Below, in pieces: positions 1 through 7,416 of a DNA stretch of 64,000 nucleotides. Each line of letters begins with the position of its first letter. Positions within the stretch are counted from its first letter, which is position 1. Where the stretch lies: positions 62,001 to 126,000 of the forward strand of contig NZ_JAHXBG010000028.1 of assembly GCF_020103725.1 (NCBI RefSeq). Direction: 5' to 3'. The DNA comes from Hyalangium gracile (GTDB taxonomy: Bacteria; Myxococcota; Myxococcia; Myxococcales; Myxococcaceae). A program made the position numbers and the translations under genes. The notes beneath the pieces are model-generated. The model was not told where the DNA came from. It saw only the letters and a program-made list of their open reading frames with translations, and made no database searches.

Positions 1-219
1 CAGCCTTGAGCCACTCCGGAACGTGGCCGCATGAACTCACGCGGTGAGGTGGCCTCCGCTCCACTCCGGCGAGCGACCGATTCACACGACGACTCAGAAC
101 ATTGACGACGTGACGAGCTGAGCAACACTGCCGGCTCTGCCTGGGATGCAAAACTCCGGGGCCCCAATATGGTCCAGCCGATGGGGTCCACCTCCGGAGT
201 CAGGGCCAGGAGGCTCCAC

Positions 220-1598
220 ATGTCGCGCTGGGTGGTCCTGCCGCTGTTCATGCTTCTCTCAGGGTGCAGCGCCTCAACCAGGGGCGTCGTCCGCTTGGAC
301 ACAGGCAATGGGGAGCCCATCGTTCATACCTCGCGCCGAGACGTGGATCCGGTGGCGGTGAGCGAGAAGGAGTTCAGGAAGGCTGTCGCGCAACAAGCCC
401 CCTCTGTGCCTCCAACTGAGCGGCCCCTAGAGCACGCCCGGCAGCTGTTCGGAGTACCCGAGCGAAGCGGCTGGTACAGGTACGAGGGCAGGAGCCAGCG
501 CCTCATGGCCTCGGAGCCGGGGAGCACCAGGAACCTGCGCCTGTTGCCTGAGGATGAGGAACTGAAGCGCCGCTACCTGCTGTGGTGCGAGCAAGGCTGG
601 GGAGGCGGAGATTGCCTGCGCCTGCTGGTGGACAAGCCCTTCCTGGATGGAGATGCCAGGTACGCGCTGGCCATGGCGATTGCTCACAGCAAGGTGCTGG
701 GCGCCATGAAGGAGGAACTCGCCCGGATGGTGAGTCCTCAAGCGGTGGTGGCGACAGTGGTGGGCGGCCTGATCATGTACGCCATCTTGCTCGCACTGCC
801 CGAACCAGTGAGCAAGGGCATCGCTGCGCTGATGACGCTGGGGGCCATGGCCTACCTGGGCTGGGACACCGTCTGGCGCCTGATTGATGGGTGGCTGGTG
901 CTGATGAAGGAAGTAGATGAGGCCACCACCTTTGATGGCATCTCTGCGGCCGGAGAGAAGTTCGGGAACACGATGGGTGAGAAGGCGGCCCGAGCCTTCG
1001 TGATGCTGGGCACGGTGGCCCTGGGGAGCACGTCTTCGGGGATGGCGGCGACGCTGACCAGGTTGCCAGGCGCCGGGCAGGCCGCAGTGGTGGCCGAGAC
1101 TCAGCTGGTGAGGGCGTCACCATCGCGCTGGCCCCCAATGCAGTCGCCATGGCGGCGCGCGACCTCTCCGAAGGCAACTCGGGCGCGAAGACACCGTCGC
1201 CCAAAGCTGGTGGCCCAGGGAAGTGGGACCAGGTGGACGAGTCCATGCCCGAACAAGCACGCCGCTATCAGGCTCAGGTGACGGGTGCATCCGAAGGCAC
1301 CGCCTACCGCGTCAAGTGGGGCGAGAAGGACGTGGACTTCGACGGTTTCGACCAGGGAGTGCTGATCGAGGCCAAGGGCACCGGCTATGCGAAGTGGGTT
1401 GATGAGGATCTGAACTTTGTCGAGTTCTTCGAGGGGCGCAACCGGATGCTCGAGCAGGCGAAGCGCCAGTTCAGAGCCGCCAACGGAACGCCCATTCGGT
1501 GGATCGTCGCTGAAGAGCGACTCGCAGGTGCGCTCAGGAAGATGTTCAAGGAAGCGCGCCTTCCGATTGACGTCGTCCATGTTCCCCCAACTCCGTGA
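220..1598 (+). pseudogene. SitA-like polymorphic lipoprotein toxin with Tox-REase-5 end, frameshifted
   Basis: The ATG at 220 begins a lipoprotein signal peptide ending in the lipobox LLSGC. The frame then carries the long conserved N-terminal part of SitA-type toxins (for example the segments FGVPERSGWY, ALPEPVSKG and GEKFGNTMGEKAARAF) and drifts out of register near 1100, ending at 1281. The expected continuation lies in another frame: from about 1107 it reads GEGVTIALAPNAVAMAARDL and runs to a TGA at 1596-1598, ending in a restriction-endonuclease-fold toxin domain (DVDFDGF...VLIEAKG). From the family, SitA lipoproteins are delivered between outer membranes of kin cells and poison cells lacking the immunity protein. 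Joining the halves needs a -1 or +2 shift. No homopolymer is present at the break, so a real small deletion is more likely than a base-calling error. As written, the toxin domain is not translated with its delivery part. Confidence 0.75.
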
Positions 1599-1612
1599 GA
1601 ATTGGCCGAGCG

Positions 1613-2335
1613 ATGAGAGAGACCTACTACGCTGGCTCCTACTGGCTCGCCCGGCCCGAATCCGCCGAGGTGTGCGCACGACGCGCGGAGCGCTTCTTCC
1701 ACCTCCTTGGGTGCTGCGACCCGGCGTGGACCCGCTGGTGTGAGAAAGCAGGTTCCTTTGAGGCAGCGCGCAAACGCCAGTTCGCCCCAAGCGCTGAGAG
1801 CTTCCAGAAGCTGTTCGGAAATCAGGAGAAACGAGGCGCTGATGAGTTCTCGTTCCACTTATGGACAGGTGACAGCAAGGAAGAGACTTCCGGTGTTGAC
1901 GGGACGTGTGGTTCAGCTGACGCCGCGCTTCCATCAAGCTGCGTGCTCAGGCCCTACAAGCAGGGTGCTTTAGGGGAGCGAGTGCTGAGCGCTCCCGTGA
2001 TGACCGAGGTGCTGCGTGCCATGGCCCTGGCCTGGGAGCCGGAGTGGGGAGTGGTCACCTCACATCAATACGACGACCTTGTTTCAGAGCAGGTCATGCC
2101 CGCGGGCACCTCGGCGGGCTGGGTGATGTACTTCTCGCGGTTGCGCGGCACAGTGCCTCCACTGCCTGCGCCTGTACGCATCGAGCCTGTGGAGGACAAG
2201 GGCACCCTCGTCATCCTCACTCCCGAGCGCTTCACCGCGTCCAGCCCAGAGCACGTCGCGCTGGCCGCACGTGTCCATGAACTGCTGAACCGGGCCGGGC
2301 TGCTGCGGCCGTTGCTGCCTTGGCCTGCAAGTTGA
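1613..2335 (+). CDS. Imm52-like immunity protein
   Basis: A protein of about 240 residues directly after the toxin end, intact from start to stop. The opening, ETYYAGSYWLARPESAEVC, is typical of Imm52-family immunity proteins as I recall them. These pair with Tox-REase-5 toxins and neutralise them by binding in the cytoplasm. A GTG at 1595 overlaps the toxin stop (GTGA) and would add six residues; the ATG at 1613 matches where family members begin. The coding bases around 1740-1960 look less GC-rich than neighbouring genes, which fits a mobile toxin/immunity cassette. The immunity gene remains open although the toxin is broken, as expected if it still protects against toxin from siblings. Confidence 0.7.
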   Translation: MRETYYAGSYWLARPESAEVCARRAERFFHLLGCCDPAWTRWCEKAGSFEAARKRQFAPSAESFQKLFGNQEKRGADEFSFHLWTGDSKEETSGVDGTCGSADAALPSSCVLRPYKQGALGERVLSAPVMTEVLRAMALAWEPEWGVVTSHQYDDLVSEQVMPAGTSAGWVMYFSRLRGTVPPLPAPVRIEPVEDKGTLVILTPERFTASSPEHVALAARVHELLNRAGLLRPLLPWPAS

Positions 2336-2453
2336 CGGCATGGCCGTAGGCGCGGGTTCGATTGCGGCCGCCAGGCATGTCCCAACTCGGTTGCCTCCGC
2401 TAAACCCCTTCAGGTAAGTCGGTGAATGCCCCCCCTGTCGGGCCGCCCCAGGA

Positions 2454-2484
2454 CCGAACTGGTATGACAAGCAGACCAGTTCGG
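2454..2484. repeat. Dispersed palindromic element, copy 1
   Basis: Arms AACTGGTATG and CAGACCAGTT, separated by five bases (ACAAG), occupy 2457-2481. They extend outward as CCG/CGG to give 13-base arms with one mismatch. The core is identical to the reverse complement of the copy at 41356-41380 and closely related to the copy at 55974-55998. Here it lies between the immunity gene and the MBL-fold gene, about 45 bases before the latter's start. Confidence 0.8.
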
Positions 2485-2525
2485 ACAGGTCGCGCGCGGC
2501 AGCCCCGCTACACGGAGCGCCCGTC

Positions 2526-3131
2526 ATGAAGCGACTGCACCGCCGAGACCTCTACTGCTGGTCCACCTTCGTCGAGAGGCTCGACATCGACTTCAACGGC
2601 TTCGCCTGGACCCGCGAAGGTGGCAACGTCCTCGTGGACCCGCTGCCGCTCTCGGACCACGACCGCAAGCACCTTCGAGAGCTCGGCGGAGCCGCCTGGA
2701 TCGTGCTCACCAACTCGAGCCACGTTCGCGGCGCCAAGGAGATCGCGGCGGAGTTCGGCTGTCAGATTGCCGGGCCCGCCGCGGAGCGCGAGACGTTCCC
2801 CATCCCCTGTGATCGCTGGCTGAAGGAGGGAGACGACTTCCTCCCAGGGCTCCGGATCCACGAGCTCGAGGGCTCGAAGACGCCCGGAGAACTGGCCCTG
2901 GTGCTGGAGGAGACGACGCTCATCTCGGGCGACCTGCTGCGCTCGCACCGGGCCGGAGAGCTCATGCTGCTCAAGCCGGAGCAGGGGATGAAGGATGCGG
3001 CCCGAGCCGCCGCTTCCCTCCGGCGCATGCTCTCCTATCAGCGCCTGCAGGCCCTGCTCATGGGAGATGGCTGGTGCGTATTCCGCGACGGCCGGAAGGT
3101 GCTCGAGGAGTTCCTCTCCACCCTGAGCTGA
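2526..3131 (+). CDS. MBL-fold metallo-hydrolase-like protein
   Basis: 201 residues with the outline of a metallo-beta-lactamase fold: GGNVLVDPLPLS near residue 32, a strand followed by LTNSSHVRGA near 62, GSKTPGELALVL near 117 and the strand LISGDLL. The canonical HxHxDH zinc motif is reduced to NSSH, and GHTPG is replaced by GSKTPG, so classic two-zinc hydrolase chemistry is doubtful. Small proteins of this type are usually annotated only as MBL-fold; the substrate is unknown. The gene is convergent with the hydrolase at 3136, with four bases between them. Confidence 0.6.
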   Translation: MKRLHRRDLYCWSTFVERLDIDFNGFAWTREGGNVLVDPLPLSDHDRKHLRELGGAAWIVLTNSSHVRGAKEIAAEFGCQIAGPAAERETFPIPCDRWLKEGDDFLPGLRIHELEGSKTPGELALVLEETTLISGDLLRSHRAGELMLLKPEQGMKDAARAAASLRRMLSYQRLQALLMGDGWCVFRDGRKVLEEFLSTLS

Positions 3132-3140
3132 GCCCTCAGC
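3127..3140. terminator. Short hairpin shared by two convergent stops
   Basis: GCTGAG-CC-CTCAGC is a perfect six-base inverted repeat. One arm contains the TGA of the plus-strand gene and the other the TGA of the minus-strand gene. It has no T-tract and a two-base nominal loop, so its role as a bidirectional terminator is only a suggestion. Confidence 0.25.
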
Positions 3141-3864
3141 GCGGCACTTCCGAGGACAGGAAGCGCACGAGCCACTCCGCCGCATCCCGGGTCGCCACGT
3201 CCCAGTCCTGGGGCCGCATCATGTGCGCGGACTCGGGGAACTCTCGGTAGCACAGCCGCTCGTGCGCCCGGGCGTAGAATGGCTCCAGCCGCTCGTGGAA
3301 CCTCCGGGTGTCGCTGGAGCGCACCACCTCATCCCGCCCCGCTGTCTGGCTGAAGAGCGCCACGGGGAAGAATCGCTCGAGGTGCTGGTGCGGGCTGGCG
3401 GGCAGGGGGAGGCTCCACTCCGGGGAGGCGATGAAAGGGACCGCCGCGCGCAACCGGCGCTCCTCGACCAGCGCGGCATAGGTGATGTAGCCGCCCAGCG
3501 AGGCTCCTCCGATGCCCAGCCGGTCCGGACTCGCTCCGTGCTCCTTCACCAGGGCGTCGAGCAGGGCAGGCACCTCGCGGGCGGTGGCCTGAACGACTCC
3601 CAGGAACGCCTCCTCGGGACTCCGCTCGAAGCGAGCCTCGAAGTCCGGGTAACGCCGCTCGCCGTGTCCGACGGCATCAACGCCCACCGCGAACAGGCCA
3701 TGCTCAGCGAAGAGCCGCAGCTCGCGCTCGTGCACTTCCTTGGAGCCACTCAGCCCATGGAAGAACAGCACGGCGCCTCGGCGGAGTGCGTCCTCGCGAG
3801 AGTCGCGGTGGACGACCAGGACGGGAGCACCCGCGAGCGACAGTCGTGACGTGTGAAGACTCAT
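3136..3864 (-). CDS. Alpha/beta hydrolase (dienelactone/prolyl-oligopeptidase type)
   Basis: 242 residues, no signal peptide, so cytoplasmic. The oxyanion-hole segment VLFFHGLSG is near residue 32. The nucleophile elbow is GGASLGGY near 117. A candidate acid is in the RDEVVRSSD segment, and the catalytic histidine is probably in PESAHMM near the end. The sequence fits small hydrolases of the dienelactone hydrolase/S9 superfamily; the substrate is unknown. It follows the hydrolase at 3869-5023 by only four bases on the same strand, so the two are almost certainly cotranscribed and may act on related esters. Confidence 0.75.
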   Translation of the reverse strand: MSLHTSRLSLAGAPVLVVHRDSREDALRRGAVLFFHGLSGSKEVHERELRLFAEHGLFAVGVDAVGHGERRYPDFEARFERSPEEAFLGVVQATAREVPALLDALVKEHGASPDRLGIGGASLGGYITYAALVEERRLRAAVPFIASPEWSLPLPASPHQHLERFFPVALFSQTAGRDEVVRSSDTRRFHERLEPFYARAHERLCYREFPESAHMMRPQDWDVATRDAAEWLVRFLSSEVPR

Positions 3865-3868
3865 GGGC

Positions 3869-5023
3869 TCACTCCTCGAGCAGGTGTTTCCAGAAGGAGA
3901 TCAGGTTCCACACGTCGCCGAAGCGGGCGCTCCGGTCGACCTCCGCGTGGGTGATGAGCGGGGTCGCCAGGAGGCGCACTTGCGTGTGCGGCCGCAGCGC
4001 CTGAGCCAGCAGCGAGGCCTCGATGGCCGGGATGACCGTGTCATCCGCTCCGTGCAGCAGGTAGACAGGCGCGGATGGGGGAGGGGACAGCTCCGGCGAG
4101 ACGGAGGGCTCCGCCGCGAAGGCCTTGACGTGAGGGAGCAGGAGCGGGCCGAGCGCCGCCACATCCCGCGTGTTCACGTACCCCATCAGCTTGGACGCCG
4201 GTTCCGGGAGCCGGCCTTGCATCCTCCGAGCCTCCTCGAACGTCTCCTCCGCCCGCTTCGTATCACTCAACGTGAGGTGAGAGGCCCGCAGGAACGTCCG
4301 GATGGCCGCGCGCAGCGGCTCCACCTGCTCCGCGGGAACGAGCCGGTCCGCCACGTTGAGGAGGATGACCACCACGCCATAGTCGTGGGGCTTCAGCTTG
4401 CTCCCATCCGGCAGCACCCCGGTGCACAGGAAGGCCAGCACCCGCGAGAGCTCTCCATGCCCTCCCAGCGACAGCGCCGCGGCCACCTTGTCCCTCAACC
4501 CAGGCCGCCCCGCCGCGACGATGGACAGGCCTCCCGAGAAGCTGATGCCGATGAGGCTGACCTTCCCGTCGGGAGCAAGCTGCGCCTGCCCGGCCAGCCA
4601 GCCCGCCGCATCCTCGATCATGTCCGGCAGGCGAGGGGTGATCTCATAGCGGAGCAGATCCGTGGGCTCGGGCGTGAGGACCACCTGGCCTCCGGTCGCG
4701 AGGTCCTTCGCCAGCTTCACCAGCCGAGGCTCATCGATGCCGTCCGCATGCACCCCGGAGGTCAGCACCACCGCGTGGCCCCGAGCCTCCCGAGGCCAGT
4801 AGAGCCGGGCGCGGAGCGGACCATGGCGCGAGGGAACCTGGAGCTCGGACACCTCGAACGGCCCCGTCTGGAACCGGGCCAGCGTCCGGGCCCAGCCCTC
4901 CTGCATCCCCGCGGCGCGGACCACCAGCGAGAGGCCCCTCAGCCAGGCCGGTCCCACGAGCAGGGCCACGAGCAGGCCCACCCCCAGGCACCCCAGCACC
5001 CAGATTCGAAGTTTCCGCCGCAT
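3869..5023 (-). CDS. Membrane-anchored alpha/beta hydrolase
   Basis: 384 residues. An N-terminal hydrophobic stretch (about residues 7-28) after RRK suggests a signal anchor with the hydrolase outside the inner membrane. The hydrolase signature is clear: serine elbow GISFSGG near residue 185, acid in LLHGADDTVIP near 330 and histidine in LITHAEVD near the C-terminus. Family membership is solid, but specificity cannot be read from the sequence. It is the first gene of a two-gene minus-strand unit with 3136-3864, and diverges from the plus-strand gene at 5069 across 45 bases. Confidence 0.75.
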   Translation of the reverse strand: MRRKLRIWVLGCLGVGLLVALLVGPAWLRGLSLVVRAAGMQEGWARTLARFQTGPFEVSELQVPSRHGPLRARLYWPREARGHAVVLTSGVHADGIDEPRLVKLAKDLATGGQVVLTPEPTDLLRYEITPRLPDMIEDAAGWLAGQAQLAPDGKVSLIGISFSGGLSIVAAGRPGLRDKVAAALSLGGHGELSRVLAFLCTGVLPDGSKLKPHDYGVVVILLNVADRLVPAEQVEPLRAAIRTFLRASHLTLSDTKRAEETFEEARRMQGRLPEPASKLMGYVNTRDVAALGPLLLPHVKAFAAEPSVSPELSPPPSAPVYLLHGADDTVIPAIEASLLAQALRPHTQVRLLATPLITHAEVDRSARFGDVWNLISFWKHLLEE

Positions 5024-5068
5024 GGAGAGGTTCTACGACGGAATGCGGCCATCGTATCCTCTCCGGCC

Positions 5069-6064
5069 ATGAGCACGGTCCTCGAGCTGGTACTGGAAGC
5101 AGGAGACATCGCCGAGACGCACGCGGATGCGGCGATCTTCAAGTACGCGCAGCGCTTCTATGGAGTGGCCGGAGCGATGGCCAAGAAGCTGGAGGCGGCC
5201 GGCGTGTCCAAGTCCCAGCTCGAGGTGCCTGTCGGGCAGCACCGCTTCGTGGAGACCCGCGGCGCCCTCGGGGCTCCCCTGGCGCTGTTCCTGGGCACCG
5301 TGCGCCTGAGCGAGCTCGGCTACCACGAGCTCCGCCAGCTCGCCGTCCGCGCGCTCCAGGCCCTGGAGTCACGCCAGGGCCTGCGTCACGCCGTCACCAC
5401 GGTCCACGGCCCCAACTACGGGCTGGACGAGGACGAGGCCGCGCTCGCGCTGGTGGGCGGGCTGGTGGAGGCCTTCCAGCGAGGCAGCGGCCCCCAGAGC
5501 CTGGAGCGCATCACCGTGGTGGAGCTGGACCCGGGGCGCGCGCAGCGGCTGCGCAAGGCGCTGGAGCGCGGCCTGGGAGGCACGCCCGGCATCCAGCCTC
5601 TGCCCGGTGGCACGGGCTTCCGCGTCCAACGGATGAACGCCTTCGTCCAGGCCCCGCCGCTGGCCACGGCCGGCACGGTGTCCATGCAGAAGCCGCACGC
5701 CTTCGTGGCCATGGCCTTCGCCCCGGAGCTGGAGGACACCTACCACTACGGCATCCAGGGGCCGGTCCGCGCCGCCGGCCTGCTCTGCGAGCGCGTGGAC
5801 GAGGCCATCTTCGACGGCCCCATCATCCAGCGCATCAAGGAGCGCATCGAGACGGCCAAGGTGGTGATCGCCGACCTGTCCATGGCCAACCCCAACGTCT
5901 ACCTGGAGGTGGGCTACGCCTGGGGCCGGGGGCGGCCCACCGTGCTGCTCGTCCGGGACGTGAAGGAGCTGCGCTTCGACGTGGCCTCGTACCGGTGCAT
6001 CGTCTACCGGAGCATCCGCGAGCTGGAGTCGCTCCTGACGCGCGAGCTGGAGCGAATCGTCTGA
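5069..6064 (+). CDS. Two-domain protein ending in a nucleoside deoxyribosyltransferase/TIR-like domain
   Basis: 331 residues, cytoplasmic. The C-terminal 125 residues start at KPHAFVAMAF and include IIQRIKERIETAKVVIADLS and NPNVYLEVGYAWG. This is the pattern of nucleoside 2-deoxyribosyltransferase-like (TIR-related) domains, with the glutamate of YLEVGYA as the likely catalytic residue. The N-terminal 200 residues contain GPNYGLDEDEAALALVGG, which recalls the macro-like domain seen in leucyl-aminopeptidase N-termini and CHAT-type proteins; this is a weaker call. Such pairings are found in nucleotide-sensing conflict systems, so a defence or NAD/nucleotide-signalling role is possible but unproven. 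The frame is open far upstream, but the ATG at 5069 is the first start not overlapping the divergent gene. Confidence 0.65.
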   Translation: MSTVLELVLEAGDIAETHADAAIFKYAQRFYGVAGAMAKKLEAAGVSKSQLEVPVGQHRFVETRGALGAPLALFLGTVRLSELGYHELRQLAVRALQALESRQGLRHAVTTVHGPNYGLDEDEAALALVGGLVEAFQRGSGPQSLERITVVELDPGRAQRLRKALERGLGGTPGIQPLPGGTGFRVQRMNAFVQAPPLATAGTVSMQKPHAFVAMAFAPELEDTYHYGIQGPVRAAGLLCERVDEAIFDGPIIQRIKERIETAKVVIADLSMANPNVYLEVGYAWGRGRPTVLLVRDVKELRFDVASYRCIVYRSIRELESLLTRELERIV

Positions 6065-6087
6065 GGCGCGGGCTCCGGCGGCCTCAG
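6061..6087. terminator. Inverted repeat spanning both stops of convergent genes
   Basis: CTGAGGC (6061-6067) and GCCTCAG (6081-6087) form a perfect seven-base stem with a 13-base GC-rich loop. The plus gene's TGA (6062-6064) and glgC's TGA (6084-6086 on the complement) lie in opposite arms. It is a plausible bidirectional terminator; no T-run is present. Confidence 0.35.
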
Positions 6088-7331
6088 CCGAACTTGTAGC
6101 CCTTCGGCACGACGACGATGCCGTTCTCGGTGACGGTGAAGCCGCGCGCCTTGTCCTGCTCCAGATCGTGCCCGATCTTCGTGTTGGGCGGCACGCGCAC
6201 TTCCTTGTCGATGATGGCGTTCTTGATCTGCGAGTGCCGACCGATGTCCACGCCCTCGAAGATCACCGAGCGCAGCACCTCCGAGTAGGAGTTCACTCGC
6301 ACCCAGCGGAAGAGGATGCTCTCGCGCACCACGCCGCCGGAGATGATGCAGCCTCCGGCCACCAGCGAGTTGAGCGCCCGGCCCACCCGATCCCCGGACT
6401 CGTGGACGAACTTCGCCGGCGGGCTGTACTCGTTCGCCGTGCGCAGCGGCCAGTCCGGGTTGTACAGGTCGAACTCCGGGTTCACCGAGACCAGGTCCAT
6501 CGAGGCCTCGTGGTACGCCTGCAGCGTCCCCACGTCCCGCCAGTACGTGTTGGGCGTGCTCCGCCCCGGGATGGGGTTGCGCGTGAAGTCATACGTCTGG
6601 ATGTGGTAGCCGTCCTTCAGCGCCTTCGGGAGGATGTTCTTGCCGAAGTCGTGCTGCGAGTCCTTGTTCTGCGCGTCGATCTCCAAGAGGTCCTGCAGCA
6701 CCTGGCGCCGGAAGATGTAGTTGCCCATGCTGGCCAGGGCCATGTCGGGCCGCTCCGGGATCGTCTTCGCGCCCTCCTTGGGCTTCTCCTGGAAGTCCGT
6801 GACGCGGCCCCGCCCGTCCACCTGCATGATGCCGAAGCGCGAGGCCTCGGCCACCGGCACCGGGTAGGCGGCGATGGTGATGTCCGCGCGCTGGCTCTCA
6901 TGCATCTCCTGCATGTGGGCCACGTTCATCTTGTAGATGTGGTCCCCGGAGAAGATGGCCACGTGGTCCGCCTTGTGGTTCTCCACTAGGTGCAGGTTCT
7001 GGTAGATGGCGTCCGCCGTGCCGCGGTACCAGACGGGGCCCAGCTCCTCGAAGCGGTACATCTGCGCCGGCACCAGCGTGATGAAGTAGTCCGCCAGGAA
7101 CGTGCCGAAGCGCCAGCCTCGCTGGATGTGCTCGGTGAGCGACTGCGCCTTGAACTGCGTGAGCACGTAGATGGAGTAGATGCCCGAGTTGATGAAGTTG
7201 TTGAGCGCGAAGTCGATGATGCGGAACTTCGAGCCGAAGGGGACCGCGGGCTTGGAGCGCCGCGACGTCAACGGTGCGAGCCGGGTTCCCTGACCGCCCG
7301 CCAGGATCATTCCAAGGATGCGCTGGGCCAA
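6084..7331 (-). CDS. glgC: Glucose-1-phosphate adenylyltransferase
   Basis: 415 residues, the usual GlgC length. The enzyme makes ADP-glucose from glucose-1-phosphate and ATP, the committed step of glycogen synthesis, in the cytoplasm. The nucleotide-binding motif [20 protein letters not shown] is at residues 7-26, followed by [38 protein letters not shown] and the sugar-phosphate lysine in FQEKP. A left-handed beta-helix tail ends with [11 protein letters not shown] and repeats. Translation starts at a TTG, supported by GGAGGT five bases upstream. No other glg gene is nearby, so it stands alone between a convergent gene and a kinase. Confidence 0.96.
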   Translation of the reverse strand: MAQRILGMILAGGQGTRLAPLTSRRSKPAVPFGSKFRIIDFALNNFINSGIYSIYVLTQFKAQSLTEHIQRGWRFGTFLADYFITLVPAQMYRFEELGPVWYRGTADAIYQNLHLVENHKADHVAIFSGDHIYKMNVAHMQEMHESQRADITIAAYPVPVAEASRFGIMQVDGRGRVTDFQEKPKEGAKTIPERPDMALASMGNYIFRRQVLQDLLEIDAQNKDSQHDFGKNILPKALKDGYHIQTYDFTRNPIPGRSTPNTYWRDVGTLQAYHEASMDLVSVNPEFDLYNPDWPLRTANEYSPPAKFVHESGDRVGRALNSLVAGGCIISGGVVRESILFRWVRVNSYSEVLRSVIFEGVDIGRHSQIKNAIIDKEVRVPPNTKIGHDLEQDKARGFTVTENGIVVVPKGYKFG

Positions 7332-7336
7332 GATCG

Positions 7337-7342
7337 ACCTCC
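7337..7342 (-). promoter_or_regulatory. Strong ribosome binding site fixing the glgC TTG start
   Basis: On the minus strand GGAGGT sits five bases before the TTG at 7331. This supports a TTG initiator, since there is no ATG or GTG in a comparable place. Confidence 0.6.
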
Positions 7343-7416
7343 GGGTGCCGTGTGGAGACGCTGCTGCTGAAGCAGGCCAGATGCAGGAGGATTGACGACT
7401 TGCGGTCGCGCTTCAA

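Noticed and set aside
3863-5068. Extension of the TIR-like protein to a start near 3863
   Set aside because: The frame is open, but it runs entirely opposite the alpha/beta hydrolase gene and is arginine-rich shadow sequence. The real protein starts at 5069.
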